64,000 nucleotides of DNA from Planotetraspora sp. A-T 1434 (GCF_025420585.1 NZ_JAOEGB010000013.1:124001-188000), one strand, 5' to 3'; shown: positions 1 through 8,141, counted from the first letter of the stretch. The notes: generated by a model not told the origin, from the letters alone. Translations and numbers: made by a program.

Positions 1-2
1 CG

Positions 3-350
3 CACATGACTCAGCTGTTCGGCGCCGCCACGCTCGCCGACGACCGGGCCGCCGCCGACTGGTTCGCCGTGCTACGCCGGTTCCCGATGCGGGGGGCCGG
101 GGCTGCGGCGCAGTACGAGGCGACCGTGATCCCCGATCGGACGCCGGCGCTGGCCGGCGTCACGCGGCCCTGCCTCGTCGTCGCCTTCGGCGACGATGTG
201 GTGACCCCTCCCGCGATGTGCCGGGAGGTCGCCAAGGCCATTCCGCACTGCCGGTACGCCGAGATCCCGGAAGCCGGGCACTTCGGGTTCCTGGAGGCGC
301 CGGTCGAGGTGAACGGCGCGCTCCTCGACTTCCTGGCTGAGACGGGATGA
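3..350 (+). CDS. alpha/beta hydrolase, C-terminal part
   Basis: The reading frame enters from the left window edge, so the true start is outside. The visible 115 residues match the C-terminal part of an alpha/beta-hydrolase. They contain a segment leading to a hydrophobic strand (PCLVVAFGDDVVTPP) that carries the acid residue loop, then IPEAGHFGFLEAP with the catalytic His near the end. The nucleophile elbow lies upstream and cannot be seen, so substrate class (esterase, lactonase, haloperoxidase-like) is unknown. The stop codon lies inside the first unit of a 23-bp tandem repeat. Confidence 0.75.
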   Translation, partial: HMTQLFGAATLADDRAAADWFAVLRRFPMRGAGAAAQYEATVIPDRTPALAGVTRPCLVVAFGDDVVTPPAMCREVAKAIPHCRYAEIPEAGHFGFLEAPVEVNGALLDFLAETG

Positions 351-423
351 CGAGTCGTGGCGGGGCGGGATGACGAGTCGTGGCGGGGCGGGATGACGAG
401 TCGTGGCGGGGCGGGTTGACGAG
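344..423. repeat. 23-bp tandem repeat, about 3.4 units
   Basis: Units begin at 344, 367, 390 and 413 with the core GGGATGACGAGTCGTGGCGG. The first unit overlaps the stop codon of the hydrolase gene. Each unit carries an in-frame TGA, so added copies do not extend the protein. No function is evident. Confidence 0.85.
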
Positions 424-443
424 GAGAAACCCGGGGGCCGGTC

Positions 444-746
444 TCAGTGGAACGGCATGTGCTCGGGGGGCTGGGCCGTCCTGGGGGAGACGGGTCCGGC
501 CGCCGCTGCCACCCACCGGCGCCTGACGATCTCCACGCCCGCCTGGAAACGGGTGTCTACCCCCAGATAGTCGAGCAGCTCGGCCACCCGCCTGCTGTAG
601 GTGCGGGCCGACATGTTGAGCCGGCGGCTCGCGGTCGTGTCCGGCACGCCGGAGAGCAACTCCTCCAGGATCGGACGCAGCCGCGGCGGCGGCGACAGGT
701 CGCGGGCCGGGGCGCGACCCAGGTCGTGGGGCGAGGACAGGGCCAC
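444..746 (-). CDS. short LuxR-type helix-turn-helix protein
   Basis: About 100 residues. The central part (RLRPILEELLSGVPDTTASR, followed by MSARTYSRRVAELLDYLGV) is a GerE/LuxR-type four-helix DNA-binding domain in which a recognition helix precedes a dimer helix. No receiver or other sensor domain is present, so this is either a stand-alone HTH regulator or the C-terminal remnant of a larger regulator. GTG at 746 is preferred because a strong purine-rich site (GGAAGGGGGAG) sits just upstream; a GTG at 770 is possible. It is divergent from the SARP gene and shares its 270-bp upstream region. Confidence 0.7.
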   Translation of the reverse strand: MALSSPHDLGRAPARDLSPPPRLRPILEELLSGVPDTTASRRLNMSARTYSRRVAELLDYLGVDTRFQAGVEIVRRRWVAAAAGPVSPRTAQPPEHMPFH

Positions 747-920
747 CGTGCTCCCCCTTCCGCCGGACACGCGACTCCAACCGCTGCGCCTGACGCTAGC
801 CGCGGGCCTCTACACGTCTACGTGGTGATCGCGCATCGGCTGCCGCATAGATTGCGCATAAACCCCCGAGTAAGAAACATGAGCGCCACTCGGACCACTG
901 GAACAATTGCCACTAAAGGG

Positions 921-949
921 TTGACAACGGTAACTCGACCTACTACCAA
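921..949 (+). promoter_or_regulatory. possible -35/-10 promoter for the SARP gene
   Basis: A perfect TTGACA lies at 921-926, with TACCAA at 944-949 (17-bp spacer), about 70 bp before the SARP start in a locally AT-richer stretch. The -10 match is weak. Confidence 0.35.
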
Positions 950-1019
950 CAACATGTCGCATCGGAAAATCTCGCCTCCCCGTTGGTCCGCGCGGCATAT
1001 CGTCAAGGAGGACGCCGAG

Positions 1020-1880
1020 ATGGAGTTCCGTATTCTGGGCAATCTCGAAGCGCAGGTGGGAGACCGCCGCGCCAATCTCGGCGGACTCAGGACCCGAAGT
1101 TTCCTGGCCGCGCTATTGCTCCACGCGGGGCAGCCGGTTACTCTTACCCGCCTCACCGAGTCATTGTGGACCGAGCCGCCCGCCTCGGCGACGGCCAACC
1201 TGCGCACGTACGCCACGCACCTCCGGCGGCGCCTCGACGAGGCGGAGCCCGGGGCAGACGACCGGCTGGAGACCGTGCCGTCCGGCTATCGTCTGATCGT
1301 CGGGCCCGATGAGCTGGATCTCCTCCAGTTCGAGGCGCTCACGGCGGAGGGCGAGCTCCTGTACGCCCAGGGCCGCCTGGCGGAGGCGAGCGCCCGTTAC
1401 GACGAGGCGTTGCGGATGTGGCGAGGACGACCGCTGGAGAACGTATCCGGGGGCGCCCTGCTCGACGCGAGCATCGCCTGGCTGGAAGAACGCCGCCTGA
1501 TGGGCACCGAGCAGGCACTGGACATCCTGCTGGCCGCCGGGCTGCATTCCAAGGCCGTCGCCGAGCTTCGGCGCCTGGTGGGCGAGTTTCCGCTGCATGA
1601 GCGCATGTGGTCCCGGCTGCTCGTCGCCCTGCACGAGTCGGGGCGGCGGGCGGACGCCCTGGCCACCTACGCGAGGGCCCGGGCCTGCCTCGTGGAGCAC
1701 GCCGGGGTGGAGCCGGGGCCCGAGTTGCGCCGTCTCCACCAATTGATCCTGGCGAGCGACGGCCAACGAGCCGCGTCCCCCGCCCCGGCATTCACCCCGA
1801 TGTCCATGGACCCCGGGCCCGGATACCCGGACTTTCGTTCAATGAAAATGAGCGCCATTCCAGGACGAGAATTCTCCTGA
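1020..1880 (+). CDS. SARP-family (AfsR/DnrI-like) transcriptional regulator
   Basis: 286 residues, the usual size of a small SARP. Residues 1-95 form an OmpR-type winged helix (MEFRILGNLEAQVGDRRANL, then RTRSFLAALLLHAGQPVTLT and LRTYATHLRRRL). Residues 100-245 form the all-helical bacterial transcriptional activation domain, ending LVEHAGVEPGPELRRLHQLI. The ATG at 1020 is chosen because of AAGGAGG at about 1004 and because the winged-helix fold begins there; the frame stays open far upstream but without domain support. SARPs activate secondary-metabolite or developmental operons by binding heptameric direct repeats. No biosynthetic cluster is adjacent, so the target is unknown. Confidence 0.9.
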   Translation: MEFRILGNLEAQVGDRRANLGGLRTRSFLAALLLHAGQPVTLTRLTESLWTEPPASATANLRTYATHLRRRLDEAEPGADDRLETVPSGYRLIVGPDELDLLQFEALTAEGELLYAQGRLAEASARYDEALRMWRGRPLENVSGGALLDASIAWLEERRLMGTEQALDILLAAGLHSKAVAELRRLVGEFPLHERMWSRLLVALHESGRRADALATYARARACLVEHAGVEPGPELRRLHQLILASDGQRAASPAPAFTPMSMDPGPGYPDFRSMKMSAIPGREFS

Positions 1881-2079
1881 GAGCCGAATGACGTTCTTGT
1901 CAAATTTCGCCGACACCCGGCGCGTTTCACTGGAGGGACGCCGGCACTATTGACCACGGCTGTTTCCCCGCCGAGAACGACGGGGTCATGCCGCGCCGGC
2001 TTCGATCGGGCACGCGCAGGGCCGCGAGGCGCCATCTGCGCCGCGCGCGGCAGGGCTTGACTTGTCGGGACACGCCCCT

Positions 2080-2697
2080 CTAGCGCTTGCCGCCCTTCTG
2101 GAGAGCCTCGGCGAGTTGCTTCTTCGACATCCCCGAGCGGCCGGGGATGTCCGCCTCCTGGGCGCGCTGGTAGAGCTCTTCCCGGCTCATCTCCGAGACG
2201 TCCTGCCCGCCGCGCCCGGACTTGGCCTTGCCCTTCTTGGGACCGCCGGCGGACATCACGCTGATGACCAGGTCCCGCGCCTTGTGCTCGCTGAAGGCCC
2301 GGCCGAGCTCCGTCAGCCGCTGCCCGGGGACGGCCTTCGCGAATCCCGGCAGGATCTTGTTCTCCTCCTCCTGGACGTGGTGGTTGATCGCCTGTGCACA
2401 CTCCTGAAGGAGCCTGTCGAAGTTCTTGTCGTCCGCCTTGGCGTCGAGCAACTGGAGCAGGATCCGTTCGGCCTGGTGGTGTTCCTCCGCTCCCTCGTGG
2501 ACCTCGTCCTTCTCCTCCGGGACAGTCTTGGCGATCTCGGGATAGACGAGGTCTTCCTCCGCCCGCGAGTGGGCGACGAACTTGGCCGCCAGCTCCGCGA
2601 GGAGCGCGGGGCGGTTCTCCACGTCCTTCTTGAGTCGGTCGAACAGGGCCTCGACCTCACGATGGTCGGTCTTGATCATGCTGATGACGTCTGTCAT
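2080..2697 (-). CDS. hemerythrin HHE-domain protein
   Basis: 205 residues. The N-terminal 145 residues form a hemerythrin-like four-helix bundle with repeated His/Glu ligand positions (DHREVEALF, HSRAEEDLVYPEI, EEHHQAERIL, NHHVQEEENKILPGF), which in this family hold a non-haem di-iron centre. The C-terminal 40 residues (MSREELYQRAQEADIPGRSG, then KKQLAEALQKGG) look like a Rho-N/SAP-type helix-extended-loop module often tacked onto actinobacterial hemerythrins. ATG at 2697 follows AAGGGGGAAAG. Roles proposed for the family include oxygen, NO or redox sensing. It is divergent from the hydrogenase operon, which may be coincidental. Confidence 0.88.
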   Translation of the reverse strand: MTDVISMIKTDHREVEALFDRLKKDVENRPALLAELAAKFVAHSRAEEDLVYPEIAKTVPEEKDEVHEGAEEHHQAERILLQLLDAKADDKNFDRLLQECAQAINHHVQEEENKILPGFAKAVPGQRLTELGRAFSEHKARDLVISVMSAGGPKKGKAKSGRGGQDVSEMSREELYQRAQEADIPGRSGMSKKQLAEALQKGGKR

Positions 2698-2921
2698 GGC
2701 GCTTTCCCCCTTGCCGGCTGGCCGTACCCGGCCAAAGGAGACATACACCTACAAAATGGACCGTTCCCCGCTCGCGTCTCCCTTGCCCAGCACAAGATGA
2801 TCTTTGCGAAATTACGGACATCAGTTGTCCTTTACCGTCTTGCTCGTATGTACGGTCGATAACAGGGGAGTCTCCCCAGAAGGGGAAACAACGGGGGCAT
2901 CACCTGGGGAAGTGGTCCGTG
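2698..2921. promoter_or_regulatory. divergent intergenic region, hydrogenase operon upstream
   Basis: 224 bp between the hemerythrin gene and the first gene of the hydrogenase operon. It is locally AT-richer around 2800-2860 and contains a short perfect palindrome (GGGGAG-T-CTCCCC, 2865-2877) about 45 bp before the first start codon. The operon promoter should be here, but I see no convincing -35/-10 pair. Confidence 0.4.
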
Positions 2922-3536
2922 ATGGACCAGGCAGTCCTGGCTTCTGTTCCGGAGATCTTCGCACGTCGCGTGGGGCCCGCCCGCAGTCTCGCGACCGAGG
3001 CCGAACGGGTGGCCCGAGCCTGTCACGCCATGGCGACGCGGTTCCACCGTGGGGGGCGGCTCATCGTCTTCGGCAACGGGGAGGCGGCCACCGACGCCCA
3101 GCACATCTCGGTGGAGTTCGTCCATCCGGTGATCGTCGGTAAGCGGGCACTGCCCTCGTTCTCGCTGACGAGCGACGTGGCGACCATCACAGGGATCGCC
3201 GCCGAGACCGATTTCGGCGACGTCTTCGCCCACCAGCTCCGCCATCTCGGAGCGCCGGTCGACATCGCACTGGGTGTCTCACCGTACGGCAACTGCGTGA
3301 ACGTGCTCAGAGCCCTGGAGACGGCCAGGGAGCTGGGCCTGCTCACGATCGCGCTCGTGGGCGGGGACGGCGGGGAGATCGCGCGGAGCCCGGCCGTCGA
3401 CCACGTCCTCATCGCCCCCACCGGCGACCCCCGTGTCGCCAAGGAGGTGCACGTCACCACCTACCACATCCTGTGGGAGCTGGTGCACGTGTTCTTCGAG
3501 CAGCCCGGCGTTCTGGATCCCCAGGTGGTCGCATGA
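2922..3536 (+). CDS. SIS-domain (GmhA-like) protein 1, hydrogenase operon
   Basis: 204 residues with the fold of phosphoheptose isomerases (GmhA/LpcA). Compared with E. coli GmhA from memory, the metal/catalytic positions are kept: AQH and the Glu four residues later, and His in TYHILWEL. The sugar-phosphate loops are altered: GNGGS has become GNGEA, and STSGNS has become SPYGNC. It is therefore unlikely to be a normal isomerase on its own. It is the first gene of the operon and overlaps the HypC-like gene by ATGA. Start ATG 2922; a GTG lies one codon earlier. SIS proteins recur near actinobacterial hydrogenase genes, but their role is not established. Confidence 0.85.
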   Translation: MDQAVLASVPEIFARRVGPARSLATEAERVARACHAMATRFHRGGRLIVFGNGEAATDAQHISVEFVHPVIVGKRALPSFSLTSDVATITGIAAETDFGDVFAHQLRHLGAPVDIALGVSPYGNCVNVLRALETARELGLLTIALVGGDGGEIARSPAVDHVLIAPTGDPRVAKEVHVTTYHILWELVHVFFEQPGVLDPQVVA

Positions 3537-3817
3537 CCGCTCATGATCCGGCCCGGACGGGCCCAAGCGTGACATGCCACGCCGAGGTCTGCGTGACCTG
3601 CTCGGACGAGGCGGTGCCGGTGACAGTGGTCAGCCTGCTGGAGGCGGATCTCGCGGTCGTGGACACCGGGCGGGGCCGGGAAGAGGTGAGCGTCGCCCTG
3701 GTGGAGGCCAGGGTCGGGGACACCATTCTCGTGCACGCCAAAGAGGCGATCGCCGTGCTGGGATCGGCCGGGGCGAGCGAGGGTCCGGCCCGCCAGCAGG
3801 TAGGGGTGAGGAGGTGA
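3533..3817 (+). CDS. atypical HypC-like chaperone
   Basis: 94 residues. The body (CVTCSDEAVPVTVVSLLEAD, followed by VGDTILVHAKEAIAVL) matches the small beta-barrel of HypC/HupF hydrogenase chaperones. The defining N-terminal Met-Cys of canonical HypC (Cys2 binds the Fe(CN)2CO intermediate) is missing; Cys residues sit instead at about positions 15, 20 and 23. A canonical hypC lies further along the operon, so this is a second, divergent paralogue. It is sandwiched between two SIS proteins, with an ATGA overlap at its start and a 4-bp gap at its end, which suggests coupled translation and a shared complex. Confidence 0.8.
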   Translation: MTAHDPARTGPSVTCHAEVCVTCSDEAVPVTVVSLLEADLAVVDTGRGREEVSVALVEARVGDTILVHAKEAIAVLGSAGASEGPARQQVGVRR

Positions 3818-3821
3818 CCAC

Positions 3822-4568
3822 GTGAGCAGCGCCGATGACTCGATGGAGTCGCTGTACCCGTTCCTCTACTCGGCCTCCGCCGACCTCGACCGCGTCCTCA
3901 CGGCGGTCCGCCAGTCCACCGTCGACAAGGCCAACGAGATCGTCGCGCTGCGCCAGACCGTGGCCGACCGCGACGGCGCCCGGATGGCCGCCTGCGCCGA
4001 GGCCATGGCCGCGGCCTTCAGCCGGGGCGCGCGGCTGTTCGCGTTCGGCAACGGCGGCAGCTCGACCGACGCGCAGGACGTGGCCGCCCTGTTCCTTCAC
4101 CCGGAAGGCCACCCCGAAGGCCACCCCGAAAGTCACCCGGAAGGTCACCCGGGGAGCACGGCCCGGCCGCTGCCGGCGTTCGCCCTGACCGCGGACATCG
4201 CGGTGGTGACGGCCCTGTCGAACGACATCGGGTTCGAGGTGGTGTTCGCCCGTCAGCTCGCCGCGTCCGGCCGCGCGGGGGACATCGCGTTCGGGCTGTC
4301 GACGAGCGGCAACTCGCGCAACCTCATCGCCGCCTTCGAGGAGGCCGACAGGCGCGGGATGATCACGGTCGGGCTGGCCGGCTACGACGGCGGGCAGATG
4401 GCCGAGCTGGGCACCATCGACCATCTGTTCGTGGTGCCGTCGTCCTCGGTGCACCGCATCCAGGAGGCTCAGACCACCGTCTACCACGCGCTCTGGGAGC
4501 TGACCCAGGACGCCCTCACGCGGCTCGGCCCGGCAGCCGAGGCTCCGGTGCCGCCGCGCGCCAAGTGA
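3822..4568 (+). CDS. SIS-domain (GmhA-like) protein 2, hydrogenase operon
   Basis: 248 residues. The phosphosugar loops are canonical (FGNGGSSTDAQ; GLSTSGNSRN) and RIQE...YH is kept. The GmhA His/Glu pair is lost: AQH...E has become AQD...L. This is the mirror image of the defects in SIS protein 1. Residues 88-107 are an in-frame expansion of a His-Pro-Glu-Gly motif (12-bp DNA repeat), absent from normal GmhA proteins. GTG start at 3822 follows GAGGAGG. The stop overlaps the GTG of an N-terminally extended hhyS frame. Probable partner of SIS 1; the substrate is unknown. Confidence 0.85.
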   Translation: MSSADDSMESLYPFLYSASADLDRVLTAVRQSTVDKANEIVALRQTVADRDGARMAACAEAMAAAFSRGARLFAFGNGGSSTDAQDVAALFLHPEGHPEGHPESHPEGHPGSTARPLPAFALTADIAVVTALSNDIGFEVVFARQLAASGRAGDIAFGLSTSGNSRNLIAAFEEADRRGMITVGLAGYDGGQMAELGTIDHLFVVPSSSVHRIQEAQTTVYHALWELTQDALTRLGPAAEAPVPPRAK

Positions 4569-4609
4569 AACGTGAAACACGTTCGATCCGCCCGAGGGTG
4601 GTGAGGCGC

Positions 4610-5686
4610 ATGACCGCGCCGACCGACACGCAAGAGACCACATCGCAAGCGCAGGAAGAACCGGTGATCCATATTCTGTGGATCAACGCGGGGCTGAGCT
4701 GCGACGGCGACTCGGTGGCGCTCACGGCGGCGACCCAGCCGAGCATCGAGGAGATCGTGCTGGGGGCGCTTCCCGGGCTGCCGAAAATCGCCGTGCACTG
4801 GCCGCTGATCGACTTCGAGTGCGGCCCCATGCAGGGCGCGGACACCTTCATCGAGTGGTGGTACAAGGCCGACCGCGGCGAGCTGGAGCCGTTCGTGCTG
4901 GTCATCGAGGGGTCCATCCCGAACGAGTCGATCAAGCGCGAGGGGTACTGGTGCGGGTTCGGCAACAACCCGGAGACCGGGCAGCCCATGACGACCAGCG
5001 AGTGGCTGGACCGGCTGGCGCCCAAGGCGACCGCGATCCTCGCCGCCGGCACCTGCGCAACCTACGGCGGCATCCACGCCATGGCCGGCAATCCCACCGG
5101 CGCGATGGGCGTCGCCGACTACCTGGGGTGGGACTGGCGGTCCAAGGCGGGGCTGCCGATCGTCAACGTGCCCGGCTGCCCGATCCACCCCGACAACCTG
5201 TCGGAGACGATCCTCTACCTGCTCTACCAGCTCGCGGGCCAGGCGCCGATGATTCCTCTGGACGAGGCGCTGCGCCCGACCTGGCTGTTCGGCATGACCG
5301 TCCACGAGGGTTGCGACCGGGCGGGCTACTACGAGCAGGGCCAGTTCGCCACCGAGTACGGCTCGCCGAAGTGCCTCGTCAAGATCGGCTGCTGGGGACC
5401 GGTCGTGAAGTGCAACGTCCCCAAGCGCGGCTGGATCAACGGCATCGGCGGCTGCCCCAACGTGGGAGGCATCTGCATCGCCTGCACGATGCCGGGCTTC
5501 CCCGACAAGTTCATGCCTTTCATGGACGAGCCGCCGGGCGCCCGCGTCTCGGCGACCGCCAGCGAGGCCTACGGCACGGTTGTCCGCACCCTGCGCAACA
5601 TCACCTTCAAGACGGTGGACAAGGAGCCGAAGTGGCGCAGGCGGGGCCGCGAGCTGCTCACTGGATACAAGGCGCCCTGGAGCTGA
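4610..5686 (+). CDS. hhyS: group 1h [NiFe]-hydrogenase small subunit
   Basis: 358 residues, the Fe-S electron-transfer subunit. Cluster-ligand regions visible in order are LSCDGDSVAL, GTCATYGGIHA, NVPGCPIHPDN, HEGCDRAGYYEQG, KCLVKIGCWGPVVKC and GGCPNVGGICIACTMPGFPD. The first motif reads CDGD where most hydrogenases have CxxC. This gives the three-Cys/one-Asp proximal cluster known for actinobacterial (Ralstonia AH-type) high-affinity hydrogenases. There is no twin-arginine signal, so the enzyme is not exported by this subunit. ATG 4610 (after GGTGAGG) is preferred; a GTG at 4565 overlapping the SIS stop would add 15 residues. It is followed after one base by hhyL. Confidence 0.96.
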   Translation: MTAPTDTQETTSQAQEEPVIHILWINAGLSCDGDSVALTAATQPSIEEIVLGALPGLPKIAVHWPLIDFECGPMQGADTFIEWWYKADRGELEPFVLVIEGSIPNESIKREGYWCGFGNNPETGQPMTTSEWLDRLAPKATAILAAGTCATYGGIHAMAGNPTGAMGVADYLGWDWRSKAGLPIVNVPGCPIHPDNLSETILYLLYQLAGQAPMIPLDEALRPTWLFGMTVHEGCDRAGYYEQGQFATEYGSPKCLVKIGCWGPVVKCNVPKRGWINGIGGCPNVGGICIACTMPGFPDKFMPFMDEPPGARVSATASEAYGTVVRTLRNITFKTVDKEPKWRRRGRELLTGYKAPWS

Positions 5687-5687
5687 C

Positions 5688-7472
5688 ATGACGTACTCAC
5701 CGGAGAAGGAACGTCAACTGGTCGAGATGGCCTGGGATCCCATCACCCGGATCGTCGGCAGTCTCGGCATCTACGCCAAGGTCGACTTCGCCAACAGGGA
5801 GGTCGCGGAGTGCTACAGCACGTCGTCGGTCTTCCGCGGCTACAGCATCTTCATGAAGGGCAAGGACCCCCGCGACGCTCACTTCATCACCAGCCGGATC
5901 TGCGGGATCTGTGGCGACAACCATGCCACGTGCTCGGTCTACACCCAGAACATGGCGTACGGCGTGGCCCCGCCGGCCATCGGGGAGTGGATCATCAACC
6001 TGGGCGAGTCGGCCGAGTACATGTTCGATCACAACATCTTCCAGGAGAACCTCGTCGGGGTGGACTACTGCGAGAAGATGGTCCGCGAGACCAACCCCGG
6101 CGTGCTGGCGCAGGCCGAGCGGACCGAGGCGCCGCACGCGGCCGAGCACGGCTACCGGACGATCGCCGACATCATGCGCTCGCTGAACCCACTGGAAGGC
6201 GAGTTCTACCGCGAGGCGCTCGCGATGAGCCGGACGACCCGCGAGATGTTCTGCCTCATGGAGGGCAGGCACGTGCACCCCTCGACGCTGTACCCGGGCG
6301 GCGTGGGCACGGTCGCCACCGTTCAGGTGTTCACGGACTACCTGACCAGGCTGATGAGGTACGTCGAGTTCCTGAAGCGGGTCGTCCCCATGCACGACGA
6401 CCTGTTCGACTTCTTCTACGAGGCGCTGCCCGGCTACGACCAGGTAGGCCGGCGGCGGGTCCTGCTGGGCTGCTGGGGCAGCCTCAACGACCCGGACTAC
6501 TGCGACTTCACCTACGAGAACATGAGCGACTGGGGCCGGCGGATGTTCGTCACCCCCGGTGTCATCGTGGATGGCAAGCTCGTCACCAACGATTTGGTGG
6601 ACATCAACCTCGGCATCCGGATCCTGCTCGGCAGCTCCTACTACGAGGACTGGGCGGACATGGAGCCGTTCGTCACCCAGGACCCGCTGGGCAACCCGGT
6701 CGACATCCGGCATCCCTGGAACCAGCACACCATCCCGCATCCGCAGAAGCGGGACTTCACCGACAAGTACAGCTGGGTCATGTCGCCGCGCTGGTTCGAC
6801 GGGGAGGGTCTGCTGGCGCTGGACACCGGCGGCGGCCCGCTCGCCCGGCTGTGGTCCACGGCGCTCAACGGGCTCGTCGACATCGGCTACGTCAAGGCCA
6901 CCGGCCACAGCGTGCTGATCAACCTGCCGAAGACGGCCACCAGGCCGGAGACGACGTTCGAGTGGACGATCCCCGAGCGCGACGGCCGGCTGCTGTCCAA
7001 CACGCTCGAACGCAACAGAGCCAGGACCTACTTCCAGGCGTACGCGGCGGCATGCGCGCTGCACTTCGTGGAGCAGGCGCTGAACGAGGTGCGCCAGGGG
7101 CACACCAAGACCTGGACGCCCTTCACGGTGCCCGAGGAGGCGATCAGCTGCGGGTTCACCGAGGCGGTCCGCGGCGTGCTGTCCCACCACATGGTGATCA
7201 GGAACGGAAAGATCGCCAACTACCACCCGTATCCGCCGACGCCCTGGAACGCCAGCGTCCGCGACGTCCACGGGACGCCCGGGCCGTACGAGGACGCCGT
7301 GCAGAACACTCCGATCTTCGAGGAGAACCCGCCGGAGACCTTCAAGGGGATCGACATCATGCGCACGGTCCGCAGCTTCGACCCGTGCCTGCCCTGCGGC
7401 GTGCACATGTACCTGGGCGGCGGCAGGGAGCTGCGCACCGTCCACAGCCCCCATGGGTTCACCGTGACGTAG
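5688..7472 (+). CDS. hhyL: group 1h [NiFe]-hydrogenase large subunit
   Basis: 594 residues, the catalytic subunit binding the Ni-Fe(CN)2CO site. The N-terminal nickel motif is RICGICGDNHATC (Cys72, Cys75). The C-terminal motif is DPCLPCGVH (Cys567, Cys570, His573). Twenty-one residues follow His573 and should be removed by the maturation protease encoded downstream. The divergence from other groups (long insertions, DPCLPCGVH ending) fits group 1h enzymes that oxidise atmospheric H2. ATG 5688 is one base after the hhyS stop, indicating translational coupling. Confidence 0.96.
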   Translation: MTYSPEKERQLVEMAWDPITRIVGSLGIYAKVDFANREVAECYSTSSVFRGYSIFMKGKDPRDAHFITSRICGICGDNHATCSVYTQNMAYGVAPPAIGEWIINLGESAEYMFDHNIFQENLVGVDYCEKMVRETNPGVLAQAERTEAPHAAEHGYRTIADIMRSLNPLEGEFYREALAMSRTTREMFCLMEGRHVHPSTLYPGGVGTVATVQVFTDYLTRLMRYVEFLKRVVPMHDDLFDFFYEALPGYDQVGRRRVLLGCWGSLNDPDYCDFTYENMSDWGRRMFVTPGVIVDGKLVTNDLVDINLGIRILLGSSYYEDWADMEPFVTQDPLGNPVDIRHPWNQHTIPHPQKRDFTDKYSWVMSPRWFDGEGLLALDTGGGPLARLWSTALNGLVDIGYVKATGHSVLINLPKTATRPETTFEWTIPERDGRLLSNTLERNRARTYFQAYAAACALHFVEQALNEVRQGHTKTWTPFTVPEEAISCGFTEAVRGVLSHHMVIRNGKIANYHPYPPTPWNASVRDVHGTPGPYEDAVQNTPIFEENPPETFKGIDIMRTVRSFDPCLPCGVHMYLGGGRELRTVHSPHGFTVT

Positions 7473-7505
7473 ACGAAGGAACATAGACGGAGGGAGACGC
7501 GAACG

Positions 7506-8141
7506 ATGCCGGGAGCTCGCGACGTACAGGCGGCCGGCGACCGCGTGGACGCGCTGATCGCCGAGCTGGGCACGCTGGCCGACGCGCGGGCCCGCGCCAA
7601 GGCGGAGGAGCTCGTGCGGGCCCTCATCGAGCTGTACGGCGCGGCGCTGGAGCGCGTCGTCGAGATCGTCACCGAGGCCGGCGCGGCCGAGGTGCTGCGC
7701 GGGCTGACCCGTGACGACCTCGTCTCCGGCCTGCTCGTGGTGCACGACCTCCACCCGCTGACGACGGCGGAGCGGGTCCGCGCGGCGCTCGACGAGGTGC
7801 GCCCCTACCTGGGCCTGCATGAAGGCGGGGTGGAGCTCCTGGACGTCGACCCCGCCGGGGTGGTGCGGCTGCGGCTGGAGGGCACCTGCAACGGCTGCCC
7901 GTCCTCCCAGATCACCGTCACGCACGCGATCGAACGGGCCATCGCGCGGGCCGCGCCGGAGGTGTCGGAGGTCGAGGTCGAAGGGGTGGCCGTCGAAGGG
8001 GCGGCCGTCGGGGGCGTGACCGGCCCGGCGAGCCCGCTGCTGCAGATCCAGCCGCGGCCTCCCGGACCGTGCCCCGTACCGGATGAGCAGGTGCCGGATG
8101 ATCAGGTGCCGGATGAGCAGGTGCCGGAGGAGGTCTCATGA
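7506..8141 (+). CDS. NifU C-terminal domain Fe-S scaffold-like protein
   Basis: 211 residues. The N-terminal 90 residues are helical and family-specific. Residues 92-165 form a NifU C-terminal (thioredoxin-like) domain with the Fe-S binding pair CNGCPSS (Cys128, Cys131). The tail after residue 170 is low-complexity, with a repeated PDEQV unit (15-bp DNA repeat) that ends in the next gene's start. It probably supplies or carries an Fe-S cluster for the small subunit or its electron acceptor. ATG 7506, with a GGAGG-type site in the short gap after hhyL. Confidence 0.88.
   Translation: MPGARDVQAAGDRVDALIAELGTLADARARAKAEELVRALIELYGAALERVVEIVTEAGAAEVLRGLTRDDLVSGLLVVHDLHPLTTAERVRAALDEVRPYLGLHEGGVELLDVDPAGVVRLRLEGTCNGCPSSQITVTHAIERAIARAAPEVSEVEVEGVAVEGAAVGGVTGPASPLLQIQPRPPGPCPVPDEQVPDDQVPDEQVPEEVS

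Noticed and set aside
344-423. Possible CRISPR array
   Set aside because: The units are directly adjacent with no spacers, and there are no cas genes. The same reasoning excludes the 53-bp array at 15232 and the 18-bp array at 25449.
1020-1880. SARP gene as pathway-specific activator of a neighbouring biosynthetic cluster
   Set aside because: No polyketide, peptide synthetase or other biosynthetic genes follow within the window.
2080-2697. Hemerythrin as a member of the hydrogenase operon
   Set aside because: It is on the opposite strand with its own ribosome site. A shared divergent promoter region is possible, but there is no direct evidence of functional linkage.
5697-7925. Long minus-strand frame opposite hhyL
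   Set aside because: It mirrors the hydrogenase large subunit, which is unmistakable by motif. The antisense frame is a GC-bias artefact with no domains.
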